The notes under the pieces were generated by a model. It saw only the letters and a program-made list of their open reading frames with translations. It was not told where the DNA came from and made no database searches. 38,010 nt of DNA. Origin: Candidatus Aminicenantota bacterium. Its GTDB lineage: Bacteria > Acidobacteriota > Aminicenantia > Aminicenantales > Saccharicenantaceae. Made by a program: the position numbers and the translations under genes. Positions 18,079 through 26,382 of this stretch are shown here, in pieces (the stretch's first letter is position 1; every line of letters starts with the position of its first letter). Location: positions 1-38,010 of the forward strand of contig PNJE01000076.1 in assembly GCA_002877915.1 (NCBI GenBank), read 5' to 3'.

Positions 18079-18108
18079 CAAACTTAATAAACGATCGAGA
18101 AAAGAAAA

Positions 18109-18204
18109 ATGATGGCTAAAATTTTCATTACTTTCGCCGGAATCGCCTTAATATTATTAATTAACTGGTACTTCTTGGGCGAAAATGTCCGCAGGAAAAG
18201 ATGA
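18109..18204 (+). CDS. Small single-pass membrane peptide downstream of copA
   Basis: A 31-codon frame encodes MMAKIFITFAGIALILL, then INWYFLGENVRRKR. It is one hydrophobic helix with an aromatic interfacial end (NWYFLG) and a basic tail. It starts 30 bases after the copA stop. The helix resembles the N-terminal anchor found on cupredoxin-domain proteins that accompany copper ATPases, but no cupredoxin domain follows: the frame stops at TGA 18202-18204. It may be a small transporter-associated protein or a relic. The ribosome-binding site is weak (GAGAAAAG). Confidence 0.45.
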   Translation: MMAKIFITFAGIALILLINWYFLGENVRRKR

Positions 18205-18444
18205 GGCAGGTTGGCCAGAGAAGGAATTATATGATTATAAGAAATTTAGCCTTGTCCGGTAGCACAGTATTTTCTTAAATTTCATTTTTTATCAAAATTA
18301 TGGTCAGTCTGGGAATTTAAATAAGATGATGAAAGCTTTTTCTGAACGATAAGCTGGCTCCTTGATTCTTTATCTTCAGAATTATAAGCCCACCTGAGGA
18401 TAAGGTCTTACCCTAATTATTAAAAAATTAAAGTGTCTTGACTC
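18205..18444. other. Non-coding gap between copA region and the APC permease
   Basis: About 240 AT-rich bases between convergent genes. I see no open frame with a start site, and no convincing terminator. Confidence 0.5.
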
Positions 18445-19821
18445 TTATTTATCTTCGGGACACTGACTTTCAGGAGGCAAATTATTTTTTACCTTAGAGG
18501 CTGACCTGGAGCTTATTAAATAAATGATTAAGCCCGAAAGAGCGATGGCCACTCCGGCTAAGGATTCCTTCGGTCGATATAAGAGCCCGTAGATTATTAT
18601 CCAGGATTGAAAAATTAGAAAAAACAGCGGAGTAAAAGGATAGCCTAAGGTCTTATATTCTCGCCTCAATTCAGGATGTCGGTGCCTGGTGATCATTACC
18701 CCCAGGACGGTCAAAAAAGTAAATAGGTTCAGGGTAAAACCAGTGAAAATAATCATTCTTTCAAACCCTGAAGTTAGAATATAAATTATAGAGAAAAGTC
18801 CTTGAATGATAACAGCCAAGAAGGGTATATCTTTAGAGCTTTTTCTGGACAGCTTCCTGAAGAGGTAATGGTCTTCTCCCATAACCATGGAAACTCTTGG
18901 ACCGGCGATAACCATGGAAGAAACCGAAGCCAAGAGGAGAAGAGAAATCGCCCCTGACATAATCATCCCGGCTTGCTGGCCGAAAATTTTGGCCGCAAAA
19001 ATATGCCCAACTTCAATTCGGCCCACCATTTCATTAATGGGCACAGTATAAAGAAAAACAAAGTTAAGCAATACATACATAATCATGACCAGGGCTGAAC
19101 CAATTATCAGACTGAGGGGAACGTTGCGCTTGAGATTAGCTACCTCGTCAGCGATATAGGCAGCCGCATTCCAGCCAGAGTAAGAATAGGAAACAAAAAA
19201 CATGGCAATAGCAAAAGCCGGGCTAAGAATGTTTTTTAAAGCCATGGAATTAAAAGCAAAGCTAACTGAGCTTTGCCCTCCATGTCTAAGACCGGCGGCT
19301 ATCAGGAAGAATATGATCATAACGTTAAAGGTGGTAAAAATATTTTGGACCTTGGCCCCAGCTATTTTATTAACGGCATGGATGGCGGTAAAAACGACCA
19401 CTACCAGTAAGGCCAGCAGCTTAGTGGAGTTTATTCCGTTTATCAGATGATCTAAGGACTTGATAAGTCGCGGATTTAAGAGGCCCTGAAAATAGCTGGC
19501 AAAAGCTACGGAAGAAGCAGCTACTGGAGCAGCAAAGCCTACCAGAAAGGAAATCCAACCGGCCAGAAAACCTAAGGCTGGGTGATACATACGGGAGAGA
19601 AAATGATACTCGCCGCCACAGCGGGGCATAAGTACTACTGCCTCGGAATAAGTCAGCGCCCCCGATAGGGCCATCAAGCCACCCAAAACCCAGAGCAAAA
19701 TTACAGCTAAACCGGAGCTCAGACTTTTAACCTGAAAGCCCAGGCTGGTAAAAACCCCCGTGCCCATCATATTGGCCACCACCAGGGCCATGGCGGTATA
19801 AACTGTGTATTTAGATCTCAT
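18445..19821 (-). CDS. APC-family amino-acid permease
   Basis: A 458-residue integral membrane protein with about 12 hydrophobic segments. TM1 carries the unwound-helix motif NMMGTGVFTSLG used for substrate binding in the APC superfamily. ALTYSEAVVLMPRCGGEYHFLSR and SYSGWNAAAYIADE are further family marks, the latter matching the LAT/SteT-type arrangement in TM6. The substrate is likely an amino acid, but selectivity cannot be read. It starts 3 bases after the stop of the exported protein gene upstream, so the two are probably co-transcribed. The Pro/Glu-rich C-terminal tail (PPESQCPEDK) is cytoplasmic. Confidence 0.87.
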   Translation of the reverse strand: MRSKYTVYTAMALVVANMMGTGVFTSLGFQVKSLSSGLAVILLWVLGGLMALSGALTYSEAVVLMPRCGGEYHFLSRMYHPALGFLAGWISFLVGFAAPVAASSVAFASYFQGLLNPRLIKSLDHLINGINSTKLLALLVVVVFTAIHAVNKIAGAKVQNIFTTFNVMIIFFLIAAGLRHGGQSSVSFAFNSMALKNILSPAFAIAMFFVSYSYSGWNAAAYIADEVANLKRNVPLSLIIGSALVMIMYVLLNFVFLYTVPINEMVGRIEVGHIFAAKIFGQQAGMIMSGAISLLLLASVSSMVIAGPRVSMVMGEDHYLFRKLSRKSSKDIPFLAVIIQGLFSIIYILTSGFERMIIFTGFTLNLFTFLTVLGVMITRHRHPELRREYKTLGYPFTPLFFLIFQSWIIIYGLLYRPKESLAGVAIALSGLIIYLISSRSASKVKNNLPPESQCPEDK

Positions 19822-19824
19822 GCT

Positions 19825-21072
19825 TTACCTGGGGACCTCAGCCGGTTTTAGTTTTCGCTTGAGAAGCATCAAACAATCAAGGTTAGTGCCCCAATGATAG
19901 CCAAGATGGAAAGGAAGGGGTTTAACTTTAGTCTTATCTTGGTAGGCAGATTTAAGATCTGGTTGCTCCACTCCAGAAAAATCTTTGACCGGCTTGGCAT
20001 AACGCCCATATAGCTGGATATCCCAATCTTCGTTTTTAAAATAACGATAGGGAATTCCAGTGTCATCCTGGAGCAGGAAACTGCTCCTCTCCAGGAGAAG
20101 CTGGCGAAGATTTATAAAATTTTTGTAATGCAGTAGATAGGAAGCTGATTTTATAAAGGTAGTCCAGTCCGGGTAGCGATTCAGAAATAAGAAAAATTTA
20201 GACTGCGGGGAAAAACGTTCATCAGATAAGTCGCAGGAAATATAGTAGACAGTTTGCACTCGGGTAGAATCTTTTTTAAAGAAATTAATTTTGAAACCAA
20301 CTGGCCTTTTAATTCTTGCCCGGCTCAGTTGATATTCGGATTCTAAAGGATTACCGGAATCGTCAAATTCGACCCTCTTAATTTCAGAAATCAGGTTGTC
20401 AGTTCGTTTTAAAAATATACAAATTAGAGGAAGAACCCCGTTAATTTTTCTTTCATCCAGTTCTTCATTCATTTTATGGGTGATAAAATAACTTTTATTA
20501 AGATAGTCAGACATAATTTCCTGGAGGTCATTGAGATAAGATTCTAAGGATATAGACTGCAAGCTCTGAATTTCGGGGAGATTCCCTGGCGGCTCCAACC
20601 CGACTAATATATAGGTCTCGGCTTCTGGAAAAAGCAAGTAGGCTGTTAAAAGATCAGGACCTCCAAAAGGATAGAAGACAGTTTTGGTCTTGCTTCTGGC
20701 CTCGGCCAGTTTGGTAGCCGCCCACGTTTCCATGACAGTAAGCCGCTTAGCTTTGGTTTTCTCCCAGACAGAATTAAAAGAATTGCTGAAATTTTTCCAG
20801 ATAGGGCCCTCCTGAAGAGTAAGAAGAGAGGGCAGAGCTGTAGGTAACCCACTAATAAAGGTAGCAATTTGATCATGAAGTTCATCTATCGCTGGTCTAT
20901 TTTCTTCCTGGCCTGAAAAATGTCCTTCCATCGCCGGAGATAAGCAAGTAGAATACTTCTCCCTGGCCGCGGCCTCAGCAGAAATCAGGAAGATGGAGAC
21001 TAAAACGAGAAAAACAATTTTAATGGAGATTGAGCCTGATTTTTTCATTGTCTGATATCCCTTTCCAGCCAA
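19825..21072 (-). CDS. Exported protein of unknown function
   Basis: A 415-residue protein I cannot assign to a characterised family. Residues 18-36 form a signal peptide (IKIVFLVLVSIFL, then SAEAAA). The central FYPFGGPDLLTAYLLFPEA, followed by ILVGLEPPG, recalls a group of uncharacterised secreted proteins in diverse bacteria. Two starts are possible: TTG at 21072 with AGGAGG 7 bases upstream, or ATG at 21048 with a weaker GGAAAGGGA. I prefer the TTG for its site, and both give an export signal. It is rich in aromatic and charged residues, has few cysteines, and shows no catalytic motif. It is followed closely by the APC permease. Confidence 0.75.
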   Translation of the reverse strand: MAGKGYQTMKKSGSISIKIVFLVLVSIFLISAEAAAREKYSTCLSPAMEGHFSGQEENRPAIDELHDQIATFISGLPTALPSLLTLQEGPIWKNFSNSFNSVWEKTKAKRLTVMETWAATKLAEARSKTKTVFYPFGGPDLLTAYLLFPEAETYILVGLEPPGNLPEIQSLQSISLESYLNDLQEIMSDYLNKSYFITHKMNEELDERKINGVLPLICIFLKRTDNLISEIKRVEFDDSGNPLESEYQLSRARIKRPVGFKINFFKKDSTRVQTVYYISCDLSDERFSPQSKFFLFLNRYPDWTTFIKSASYLLHYKNFINLRQLLLERSSFLLQDDTGIPYRYFKNEDWDIQLYGRYAKPVKDFSGVEQPDLKSAYQDKTKVKPLPFHLGYHWGTNLDCLMLLKRKLKPAEVPR

Positions 21073-21177
21073 AATAAGCCTCCTGAAAACATTGATTTAA
21101 GCTACCAAAATTGGCCAGGTAAATCAAGATAGCTATTTTATTTTCTCGAAGCTCAACTAAAAAGTTCCTATTTTCAT

Positions 21178-21206
21178 TTGAATTAAGTCAAAAATTAATT
21201 TAATAT
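21178..21206 (+). promoter_or_regulatory. Candidate promoter of the diguanylate cyclase gene
   Basis: TTGAAT (21178-21183), a 17-base spacer and TAATAT (21201-21206). The expected start near 21213 is only a few bases before the GTG at 21216, so the leader would be extremely short and would exclude most of the AAGGAAG site at 21207-21213. Confidence 0.45.
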
Positions 21207-21215
21207 AAGGAAGCT

Positions 21216-22361
21216 GTGGATAAAGTTAAATTGCATCCGCTGAAGCTTTCATTTCCTCATCCTGAAATTGAAAGAAAATTTTTAGAAAATTACCACCAAA
21301 AAAACTTGCCTCGGCTCAGGTTAGCCATAATTTTAGGCCTATTTCTTTATTCTATTTTTGCTATTCTCGATTCTTTAAGTGTTGGCCCTCTCTGGCCTAA
21401 AATTTGGTTTATTCGCTTTGCGGTAATTGACCCCTTCCTCATCTTGATGCTGGGAGCGACCTTCTTTTTTAAAAAGCAGATAATCCGGTACTATCAGCCT
21501 TTTGTCTCTTTTATAATCCTAATGGCCGGCTTTGGCATTCTGGCCATGCTGGCGATAATTCCAGCTCCGGCCCAATATCTTTATTCTCAGGGGCTGATGC
21601 TGGTGCTTATTTATAACTATGCTTTTCTGGGCTTAAGATTCATCTATGCCAGTTTTAACTATTTTTTAATCATTGTTGCTTTTGAAATTACCAGTACTAA
21701 AATTAATCCGCTTCCGGCTTATGCTTTTATTAATAATAATTTTTTTCTGATTTCGGCTAGTATTATCGGGATGGCCGTTTCCTATTATTTGGAACGATTA
21801 AATAGAGAAAATTTTATTCATAGTGTTTCCTTGAGAAAAATGGCTGAGGTAGATAGCTTGACCGGTGTTTTAAACCGTAAATTTTTTATGGAGGAAGTGG
21901 AGGAAAAGCTGTCCAGGCTTCCCGGATTTAATGGAAATAGCGCCTTTTGCTTGCTTGATCTTGATGGGTTTAAAGAGATTAATGACCAGCTGGGTCATGT
22001 GACCGGTGATGAAGTGTTGAGGAATTTCGGTCAGGCCATCGTCAAAAAAATGAGGTCTACAGATTTTATCGGTAGGGTGGGTGGTGATGAGTTTGGATTT
22101 TTCTTCGAGCAGATCAAAAACCTCGAAGACCTTTATAGCATCTTTAGAAAAATCAAAGAGGAGTATTATAATTTGAATCAAAAGGTTTTAAAGCCGGTTA
22201 CCTTTTCAGTTGGATGTGTTCTTTTGAACACTCCCTCGTGTGAATTTCTTTCTGTCTACACTCTGGCTGACAAGGCTTTACTCCAAGTTAAACAAAAGAA
22301 AAATTCTATAAAGATTATAGATACAGAAGAGAAAATTCTCTTGGAAAAGATGTTTAATTGA
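21216..22361 (+). CDS. Membrane-bound diguanylate cyclase (GGDEF)
   Basis: A 381-residue protein that would make cyclic di-GMP from GTP. Residues about 30-190 contain five or six hydrophobic helices with short loops, a membrane sensor I cannot match to a named MASE domain. The C-terminal GGDEF domain begins AEVDSLTGVLNRKFF and has LDLDGFKEIND and GRVGGDEFGFF, so the active-site motif is intact. RSTD five residues before GGDEF is a product-inhibition I-site (RxxD). The start is GTG with AAGGAAG immediately upstream. It is transcribed divergently from the exported-protein gene. No EAL or HD-GYP partner is present. Confidence 0.9.
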   Translation: MDKVKLHPLKLSFPHPEIERKFLENYHQKNLPRLRLAIILGLFLYSIFAILDSLSVGPLWPKIWFIRFAVIDPFLILMLGATFFFKKQIIRYYQPFVSFIILMAGFGILAMLAIIPAPAQYLYSQGLMLVLIYNYAFLGLRFIYASFNYFLIIVAFEITSTKINPLPAYAFINNNFFLISASIIGMAVSYYLERLNRENFIHSVSLRKMAEVDSLTGVLNRKFFMEEVEEKLSRLPGFNGNSAFCLLDLDGFKEINDQLGHVTGDEVLRNFGQAIVKKMRSTDFIGRVGGDEFGFFFEQIKNLEDLYSIFRKIKEEYYNLNQKVLKPVTFSVGCVLLNTPSCEFLSVYTLADKALLQVKQKKNSIKIIDTEEKILLEKMFN

Positions 22362-22373
22362 AGGCGGTGGAAG

Positions 22374-22398
22374 CTCAGTTTCTGAGGTTTATTTTTTA
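22374..22398 (+). terminator. Weak terminator after the GGDEF gene
   Basis: CTCAG (22374-22378) and CTGAG (22382-22386) form a 5-base stem with a TTT loop, followed by GTTTATTTTTTATC. The short stem makes it uncertain. Confidence 0.35.
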
Positions 22399-22458
22399 TC
22401 ATTAGCCCTGAGCCAATGTGTTTTGGTTTCCGCAAATGAACGTCTAAAAAAACCCTGG

Positions 22459-22487
22459 TTGACCATTATTTAATTTTGAGCTAATCT
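22459..22487 (+). promoter_or_regulatory. Promoter of folD
   Basis: TTGACC (22459-22464), a 17-base spacer and TAATCT (22482-22487). The start is expected near 22494, leaving a short leader with AGGAGG before the ATG. Confidence 0.55.
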
Positions 22488-22515
22488 TTGAAAAAAGTTA
22501 TCAAGGAGGAGAAAA

Positions 22516-23403
22516 ATGCCGGCCAAGATAATTTCCGGAAAAGAAGTAGCCGCTTCTATCAGGGAGGAATTAAAAACAAGAGCTGCTGCCCTCAAAGAAA
22601 AAGGAATAGTCCCCGGGTTGGGAGTCGTTCTGGTGGGGGAAGATCCGGCCTCGGTTTCTTATGTCACGGCCAAAGCCAAAGGAGCCGAAGAAGTCGGCAT
22701 CTTTGAAGAAACTGTGCATCTGCCTGCAGATTCGTCAGAGGAAGAGATTCTTAAGACCGTTGACCGACTTAACCGGGACCAACGTTTTCATGGGGTTCTG
22801 GTCCAGTTGCCTTTGCCCAATTGGGTTAATCCGGACAAGGTGATTAATTTTATTTCTCCAGAAAAAGATGTCGATGGTTTTCATCCGATTAATGTTGGCA
22901 AGTTGCTCCGGGGTGAGCCTTGCCCTTTGCCCTGCACGCCTTACGGGATACAGCAAATGCTCGTCCGCAGTGGCTACAGCCCGGAAGGAAAACACGTGGT
23001 TATCTGTGGCCGGAGTAACATCGTGGGGAAACCACTGGCGGCTTTGCTTATGCAGAAAAAGCCCGGGGCTAATGCCACAGTAACAATTTGCCATACCGGC
23101 ACCCGAGATTTAAAGAAGTTTACCCTTCAGGCTGATATTTTGGTAGCGGCTATGGGAGCCCCCCGGGTAATTACGGCCGATATGGTCAGGTCAGGAAGCG
23201 TGGTGATTGATGTCGGGGGTAACCGGGTACCAGATCCGACGGCGGCTAAAGGATATCGTTTAGTGGGTGATTGTGATTTTGAAGCTATCAAAGAGAAAGC
23301 CGAAGCCATAACTCCGGTTCCTGGAGGTGTTGGTCCGATGACCGTCACTATGCTTCTGATGAATACTATTGAAGCCGCGGAAAGAAAGGTTGGGGTAAAG
23401 TGA
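22516..23403 (+). CDS. folD: Methylenetetrahydrofolate dehydrogenase/cyclohydrolase FolD
   Basis: A 295-residue bifunctional enzyme. It interconverts 5,10-methylene-, 5,10-methenyl- and 10-formyl-tetrahydrofolate with NADP or NAD. SYVTAKAKGAEEVGI includes the catalytic Tyr and Lys (YxxxK), GVLVQLPLP is the family signature, and the Rossmann part has GRSNIVGKPLAALL. DVDGFHPINVGKL and the C-terminal PVPGGVGPMTVTMLL are intact. It appears monocistronic with a clear promoter and AGGAGG site. It supplies one-carbon units for purine, formylmethionine and possibly serine/glycine metabolism. Confidence 0.96.
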   Translation: MPAKIISGKEVAASIREELKTRAAALKEKGIVPGLGVVLVGEDPASVSYVTAKAKGAEEVGIFEETVHLPADSSEEEILKTVDRLNRDQRFHGVLVQLPLPNWVNPDKVINFISPEKDVDGFHPINVGKLLRGEPCPLPCTPYGIQQMLVRSGYSPEGKHVVICGRSNIVGKPLAALLMQKKPGANATVTICHTGTRDLKKFTLQADILVAAMGAPRVITADMVRSGSVVIDVGGNRVPDPTAAKGYRLVGDCDFEAIKEKAEAITPVPGGVGPMTVTMLLMNTIEAAERKVGVK

Positions 23404-23556
23404 CTGGCAGCGATAAAAAATAAAAATTCTTTTTTCACTTGAGCCAGGCCATTGTGAAATAAAATAAAAGAACGGAATATAGCACGAAAAAAAATTCAAG
23501 TGATTGATAACTCGCGGATTAAGATAAAACTAAGGCCAGCCTGAAAGGGAATTCTC

Positions 23557-24369
23557 TCAAGCATAGCTATGGAGCCCGCGGAGCAGGTAATTAACTCCGA
23601 AAAAAGTGAAAAGAGCAGCCAGAAAACCGATGATGGCAATCAAGGCTGACTTCTTGCCGCTCCAACCTAAAACCAGCCTGGTATGAAGGTATACAGCATA
23701 AAATAACCAGGTTATCAAGGACCAGACTTCTTTGGGATCCCAACCCCAGTACCTGCCCCAAGCTTTGTTAGCCCAGATCATGCCAAAAATTAGTGCTCCC
23801 AGCGTAAAAAGTGGAAAGCCGACAGCTACTGCCTGATAGGCGATTAGGTCATATTTCTGCTTCTTTTTTTCATTTTGAGGATCAGCTTTGTGTCTGGAAG
23901 AAGCACTAAGATAAAAAAGACTGGAAACGAAGGCCAAGGCCAGGAAAGCTTCTCCCAGCAGGGTAACTGAAACATGGAGCCACAGCCAATAGCTCTGGAG
24001 AGCTGGAACTAGTGGGGTGACGTTTTTGGGAAGGGCTGGTGATGAAATGAGGGCCATTAAGGCCACTATCAATAACCACAGATAAGGACCAATTTTTTCC
24101 AATTTAAATATCCGCTCGAATATGATGACCGCCAGCACACAAGCCCAGGCTAAAAAATTTATCGATTCGTACATATTAGTAAATGGAGCGTGACCACTAT
24201 TGAAAGTTCTAATAATCAAAGAGAAAGAATGGAAACCCAAACCCAAAAAAGAAAGGAGATGATAAGCTCGGATAAAAATTTTTCTCTGGCTAAAAAAGGA
24301 AAAAAAGCCAGATAGCATAACTACGATATAGGTCAAGAAGGCTAATAAAAGATAGGTGGTTTCTTCCAT
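23557..24369 (-). CDS. ccsA: Cytochrome c biogenesis protein CcsA/ResC
   Basis: A 270-residue membrane protein of system II cytochrome c maturation. It carries haem across the membrane with ResB. Eight or so hydrophobic helices are visible. The haem-handling WWD-type motif reads AWGRYWGWDPKEVWSLI. Conserved histidines are visible in GHAPFTNMYESINF (N-terminal side), WLHVSVTLL and YLHTRLVLGW. It follows resB with a one-base gap and is the last gene of the rrf2-resB-ccsA run. No cytochrome c gene is in the window. Confidence 0.9.
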   Translation of the reverse strand: MEETTYLLLAFLTYIVVMLSGFFSFFSQRKIFIRAYHLLSFLGLGFHSFSLIIRTFNSGHAPFTNMYESINFLAWACVLAVIIFERIFKLEKIGPYLWLLIVALMALISSPALPKNVTPLVPALQSYWLWLHVSVTLLGEAFLALAFVSSLFYLSASSRHKADPQNEKKKQKYDLIAYQAVAVGFPLFTLGALIFGMIWANKAWGRYWGWDPKEVWSLITWLFYAVYLHTRLVLGWSGKKSALIAIIGFLAALFTFFGVNYLLRGLHSYA

Positions 24370-24370
24370 T

Positions 24371-25720
24371 TTAACTTCCAGGTTGAAATTTGCTTAGATT
24401 TAAGTCTTCTTCCAGTTTTTTGATTTCATTAATTAAACCCAGGCGATTTTGGCGAGCATAGGGTCGGAGGCTAACCCGCCCACTCGAATCAATTATAATT
24501 CTGAGCTCTCTATATTTAAAATAAAATGAACCTATAAGTCCAAGCATCATGAAGATAGAGCCAGCCCAGACCAGGTTTGAACCGGGGTCGGAGGATATTT
24601 CCAGGACAGAAAAAACGGGAGCGGTAAAACTTTTCAAAAAGACCGTCACCCCGGGCCTTGTTTTTCTCTGGAAACGGGTAAAGTCCGGATAAAAATAAAA
24701 AACCCATCCAGAAAAAATCGTCTGATTGTCTGACTGAATCTCCACCAGGGCGGCCGGGTTATTGGCTTCAGCTGACCGGCTGATAATCTGGCCGGAAGAA
24801 TCAACTTGAAAGTCGGGAACGAAATTCGAAACCCTGATCCTCAGATCTGAATTTATTTTGGTGGTCTGGCCTGCAGCCAAGATAATTTTCCTCATCGGCA
24901 TGTCTTCGGTCTTAATCTCCAGTTCGACCGCTGTTCTATCCCAATCTTGTCCATAACTTATCTGGTAAATATTAAGGCCTTTGTATTTAAAGGGACGATT
25001 AACTTCCACTGCTGCTTTAGCTGACGGCTGATGATCTTCAATTACTGAAATCAGGCTTTTCCAGCTTTTGACCGAACCATCAGGATAATATTCAGTCAGA
25101 AATTTATTCAACTGAAGACTGAAATTTTTCTCCGGGACGGTAATTGATTCCCCTTCAAGAAGAGCCAGTGAAGTTCGGTAAGTAAAAAGGGCGGAAAGCA
25201 AACCACCGATAATAATAATTATTAAACCCAGGTGGACTATTTCTGGTCCAAATAACCCCGGATAGCCCTTCCGGGCAAGAATTATTTTCCGCTCATTTTC
25301 CGTCCTGGTCTTCAGGTGGTATTTCTTTTTTTTAAGGGCGATAATTATGGCTTCGGCTCTCGTCTGGTGATCCTCAGATGGTTTTAATTTAATTTTAATT
25401 TCATTTTCTTCCTCTGAAGAATCGCCTGATAATTTGGTCCAGCTCCTGAGTCTGGATATTTTGCCCAGAAATTGGTGAAAAGAACAGAGAAGCAAATTTA
25501 GCAGGAAAAGAAACACCAGGCTAAGAAAAACAGGCGAGCGGTAAAGATGATCTAATCCAAGGAAAGCTATCAACCGGGAAGTAGCAGGAAAATGTTCCTG
25601 GTAAAATGATAGAGCCTCGCCCTGGGGGATGATGGTTCCAATTATCGAAAGAAGAATGATTAAAAACAGGAGGATAATAGCTAACCTAAGAGAAGATAAA
25701 AGCCTGACCCAACCTGACAT
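24371..25720 (-). CDS. resB: Cytochrome c biogenesis protein ResB/CcsB-type
   Basis: A 449-residue system II partner of CcsA. The N-terminal helix RLAIILLFLIILLSIIGTIIPQG is quoted here only in its core IILLSIIGTIIPQG, a ResB hallmark. It is followed by FLGLDHLYRSPVF and a second helix (LSLVFLFLLNLLLCS). A third helix near residue 165 (GLIIIIIGGLLSALF) precedes a large extracytoplasmic beta-rich domain, and a fourth helix lies near residue 380. The C-terminal tail is cytoplasmic. AAAGGA lies before the ATG, 18 bases after the Rrf2 gene stop. Such pairs serve respiratory or periplasmic c-type cytochromes, so the organism probably has some despite its fermentative genes. Confidence 0.88.
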   Translation of the reverse strand: MSGWVRLLSSLRLAIILLFLIILLSIIGTIIPQGEALSFYQEHFPATSRLIAFLGLDHLYRSPVFLSLVFLFLLNLLLCSFHQFLGKISRLRSWTKLSGDSSEEENEIKIKLKPSEDHQTRAEAIIIALKKKKYHLKTRTENERKIILARKGYPGLFGPEIVHLGLIIIIIGGLLSALFTYRTSLALLEGESITVPEKNFSLQLNKFLTEYYPDGSVKSWKSLISVIEDHQPSAKAAVEVNRPFKYKGLNIYQISYGQDWDRTAVELEIKTEDMPMRKIILAAGQTTKINSDLRIRVSNFVPDFQVDSSGQIISRSAEANNPAALVEIQSDNQTIFSGWVFYFYPDFTRFQRKTRPGVTVFLKSFTAPVFSVLEISSDPGSNLVWAGSIFMMLGLIGSFYFKYRELRIIIDSSGRVSLRPYARQNRLGLINEIKKLEEDLNLSKFQPGS

Positions 25721-25738
25721 CTGGTCCTTTATCTCTAC

Positions 25739-26191
25739 TTATTTCCTGGTTGTTCTGGGCTGGCGACGGCTCTTTTTTTCGGCTATTTTTATCATGTCCT
25801 GAAGAGAAACTGAATCAAAGTATTCCTTCATAATTCTGGTTCCTTCTTTCCAGATTTCATAAGCCGCGCAGTAGGACATTCTTGGACAGTAATTCTTATC
25901 TTCCAGGCACTCTACCAGACAGCAATTGCCTTCGACCGCTTGCAGAACTTCGCTGACTTTAATTGCGGCCGGCGGCCTGGTAAGGGTATAGCCTCCTCCA
26001 GCTCCCCGAACGCTTTTTACCAGGTGGTGGACCCGCAAGGGGATAATTATCTGTTCCAGGTATCTAATGGAGATATCTTCTTCCTCGGCTACTTCTTTTA
26101 ATGATCTGGCCGCCAGGCCTTTCTGGTAATGCTGAGCCAGGTTGAGCATCAGCCTGGTTCCATATCTTCCTTTGGTTGAGATTCTGAACAT
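25739..26191 (-). CDS. Rrf2-family regulator, likely Fe-S-dependent
   Basis: A 150-residue winged-helix regulator. MFRISTKGRYGTRLMLNLA and the HTH region (SLKEVAEEEDISIRYLEQI) are typical of Rrf2/IscR/CymR. A cysteine set CLEDKNYCPRMSYC gives spacing C-x6-C-x5-C, the pattern that ligates a [2Fe-2S] or [4Fe-4S] cluster in IscR, NsrR and RsrR-type members. The open frame reaches back to 26224, but the family N-terminus and AAGGAGA support the ATG at 26191. It heads the resB-ccsA run and is divergent from iorAB, so it may regulate both in response to iron, oxygen or nitric oxide. Confidence 0.9.
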   Translation of the reverse strand: MFRISTKGRYGTRLMLNLAQHYQKGLAARSLKEVAEEEDISIRYLEQIIIPLRVHHLVKSVRGAGGGYTLTRPPAAIKVSEVLQAVEGNCCLVECLEDKNYCPRMSYCAAYEIWKEGTRIMKEYFDSVSLQDMIKIAEKKSRRQPRTTRK

Positions 26192-26253
26192 CGGCCGTCT
26201 CCTTTTTGATTTATTTAAGGGCAATCTTTCAAGCCGGCAATCGATACTTAACT

Positions 26254-26262
26254 AATATAGCA
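26254..26262 (-). promoter_or_regulatory. Extended -10 element for the rrf2-resB-ccsA operon
   Basis: On the minus strand TGC-TATATT, an extended -10 box, would start transcription near 26247, some 56 bases before the Rrf2 ATG. The -35 is poor, as is usual for extended -10 promoters. A clear palindromic operator was not found. Confidence 0.45.
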
Positions 26263-26305
26263 TGTTTTTATAGGAATAATAAAGATTAAGGAGAAACTTA
26301 TATTC

Positions 26306-26335
26306 TTGACACTAAAAGGGGTTAAATTGTATGCT
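26306..26335 (+). promoter_or_regulatory. Promoter of iorAB
   Basis: TTGACA (26306-26311), an 18-base spacer and TATGCT (26330-26335). It is back to back with the rrf2 promoter, about 45 bases between elements, so one bound Rrf2 dimer could affect both. Confidence 0.55.
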
Positions 26336-26382
26336 TAAAACCTGTCTAAAAACCTGTATTTATTAAACTGAGGGAAATCAGC

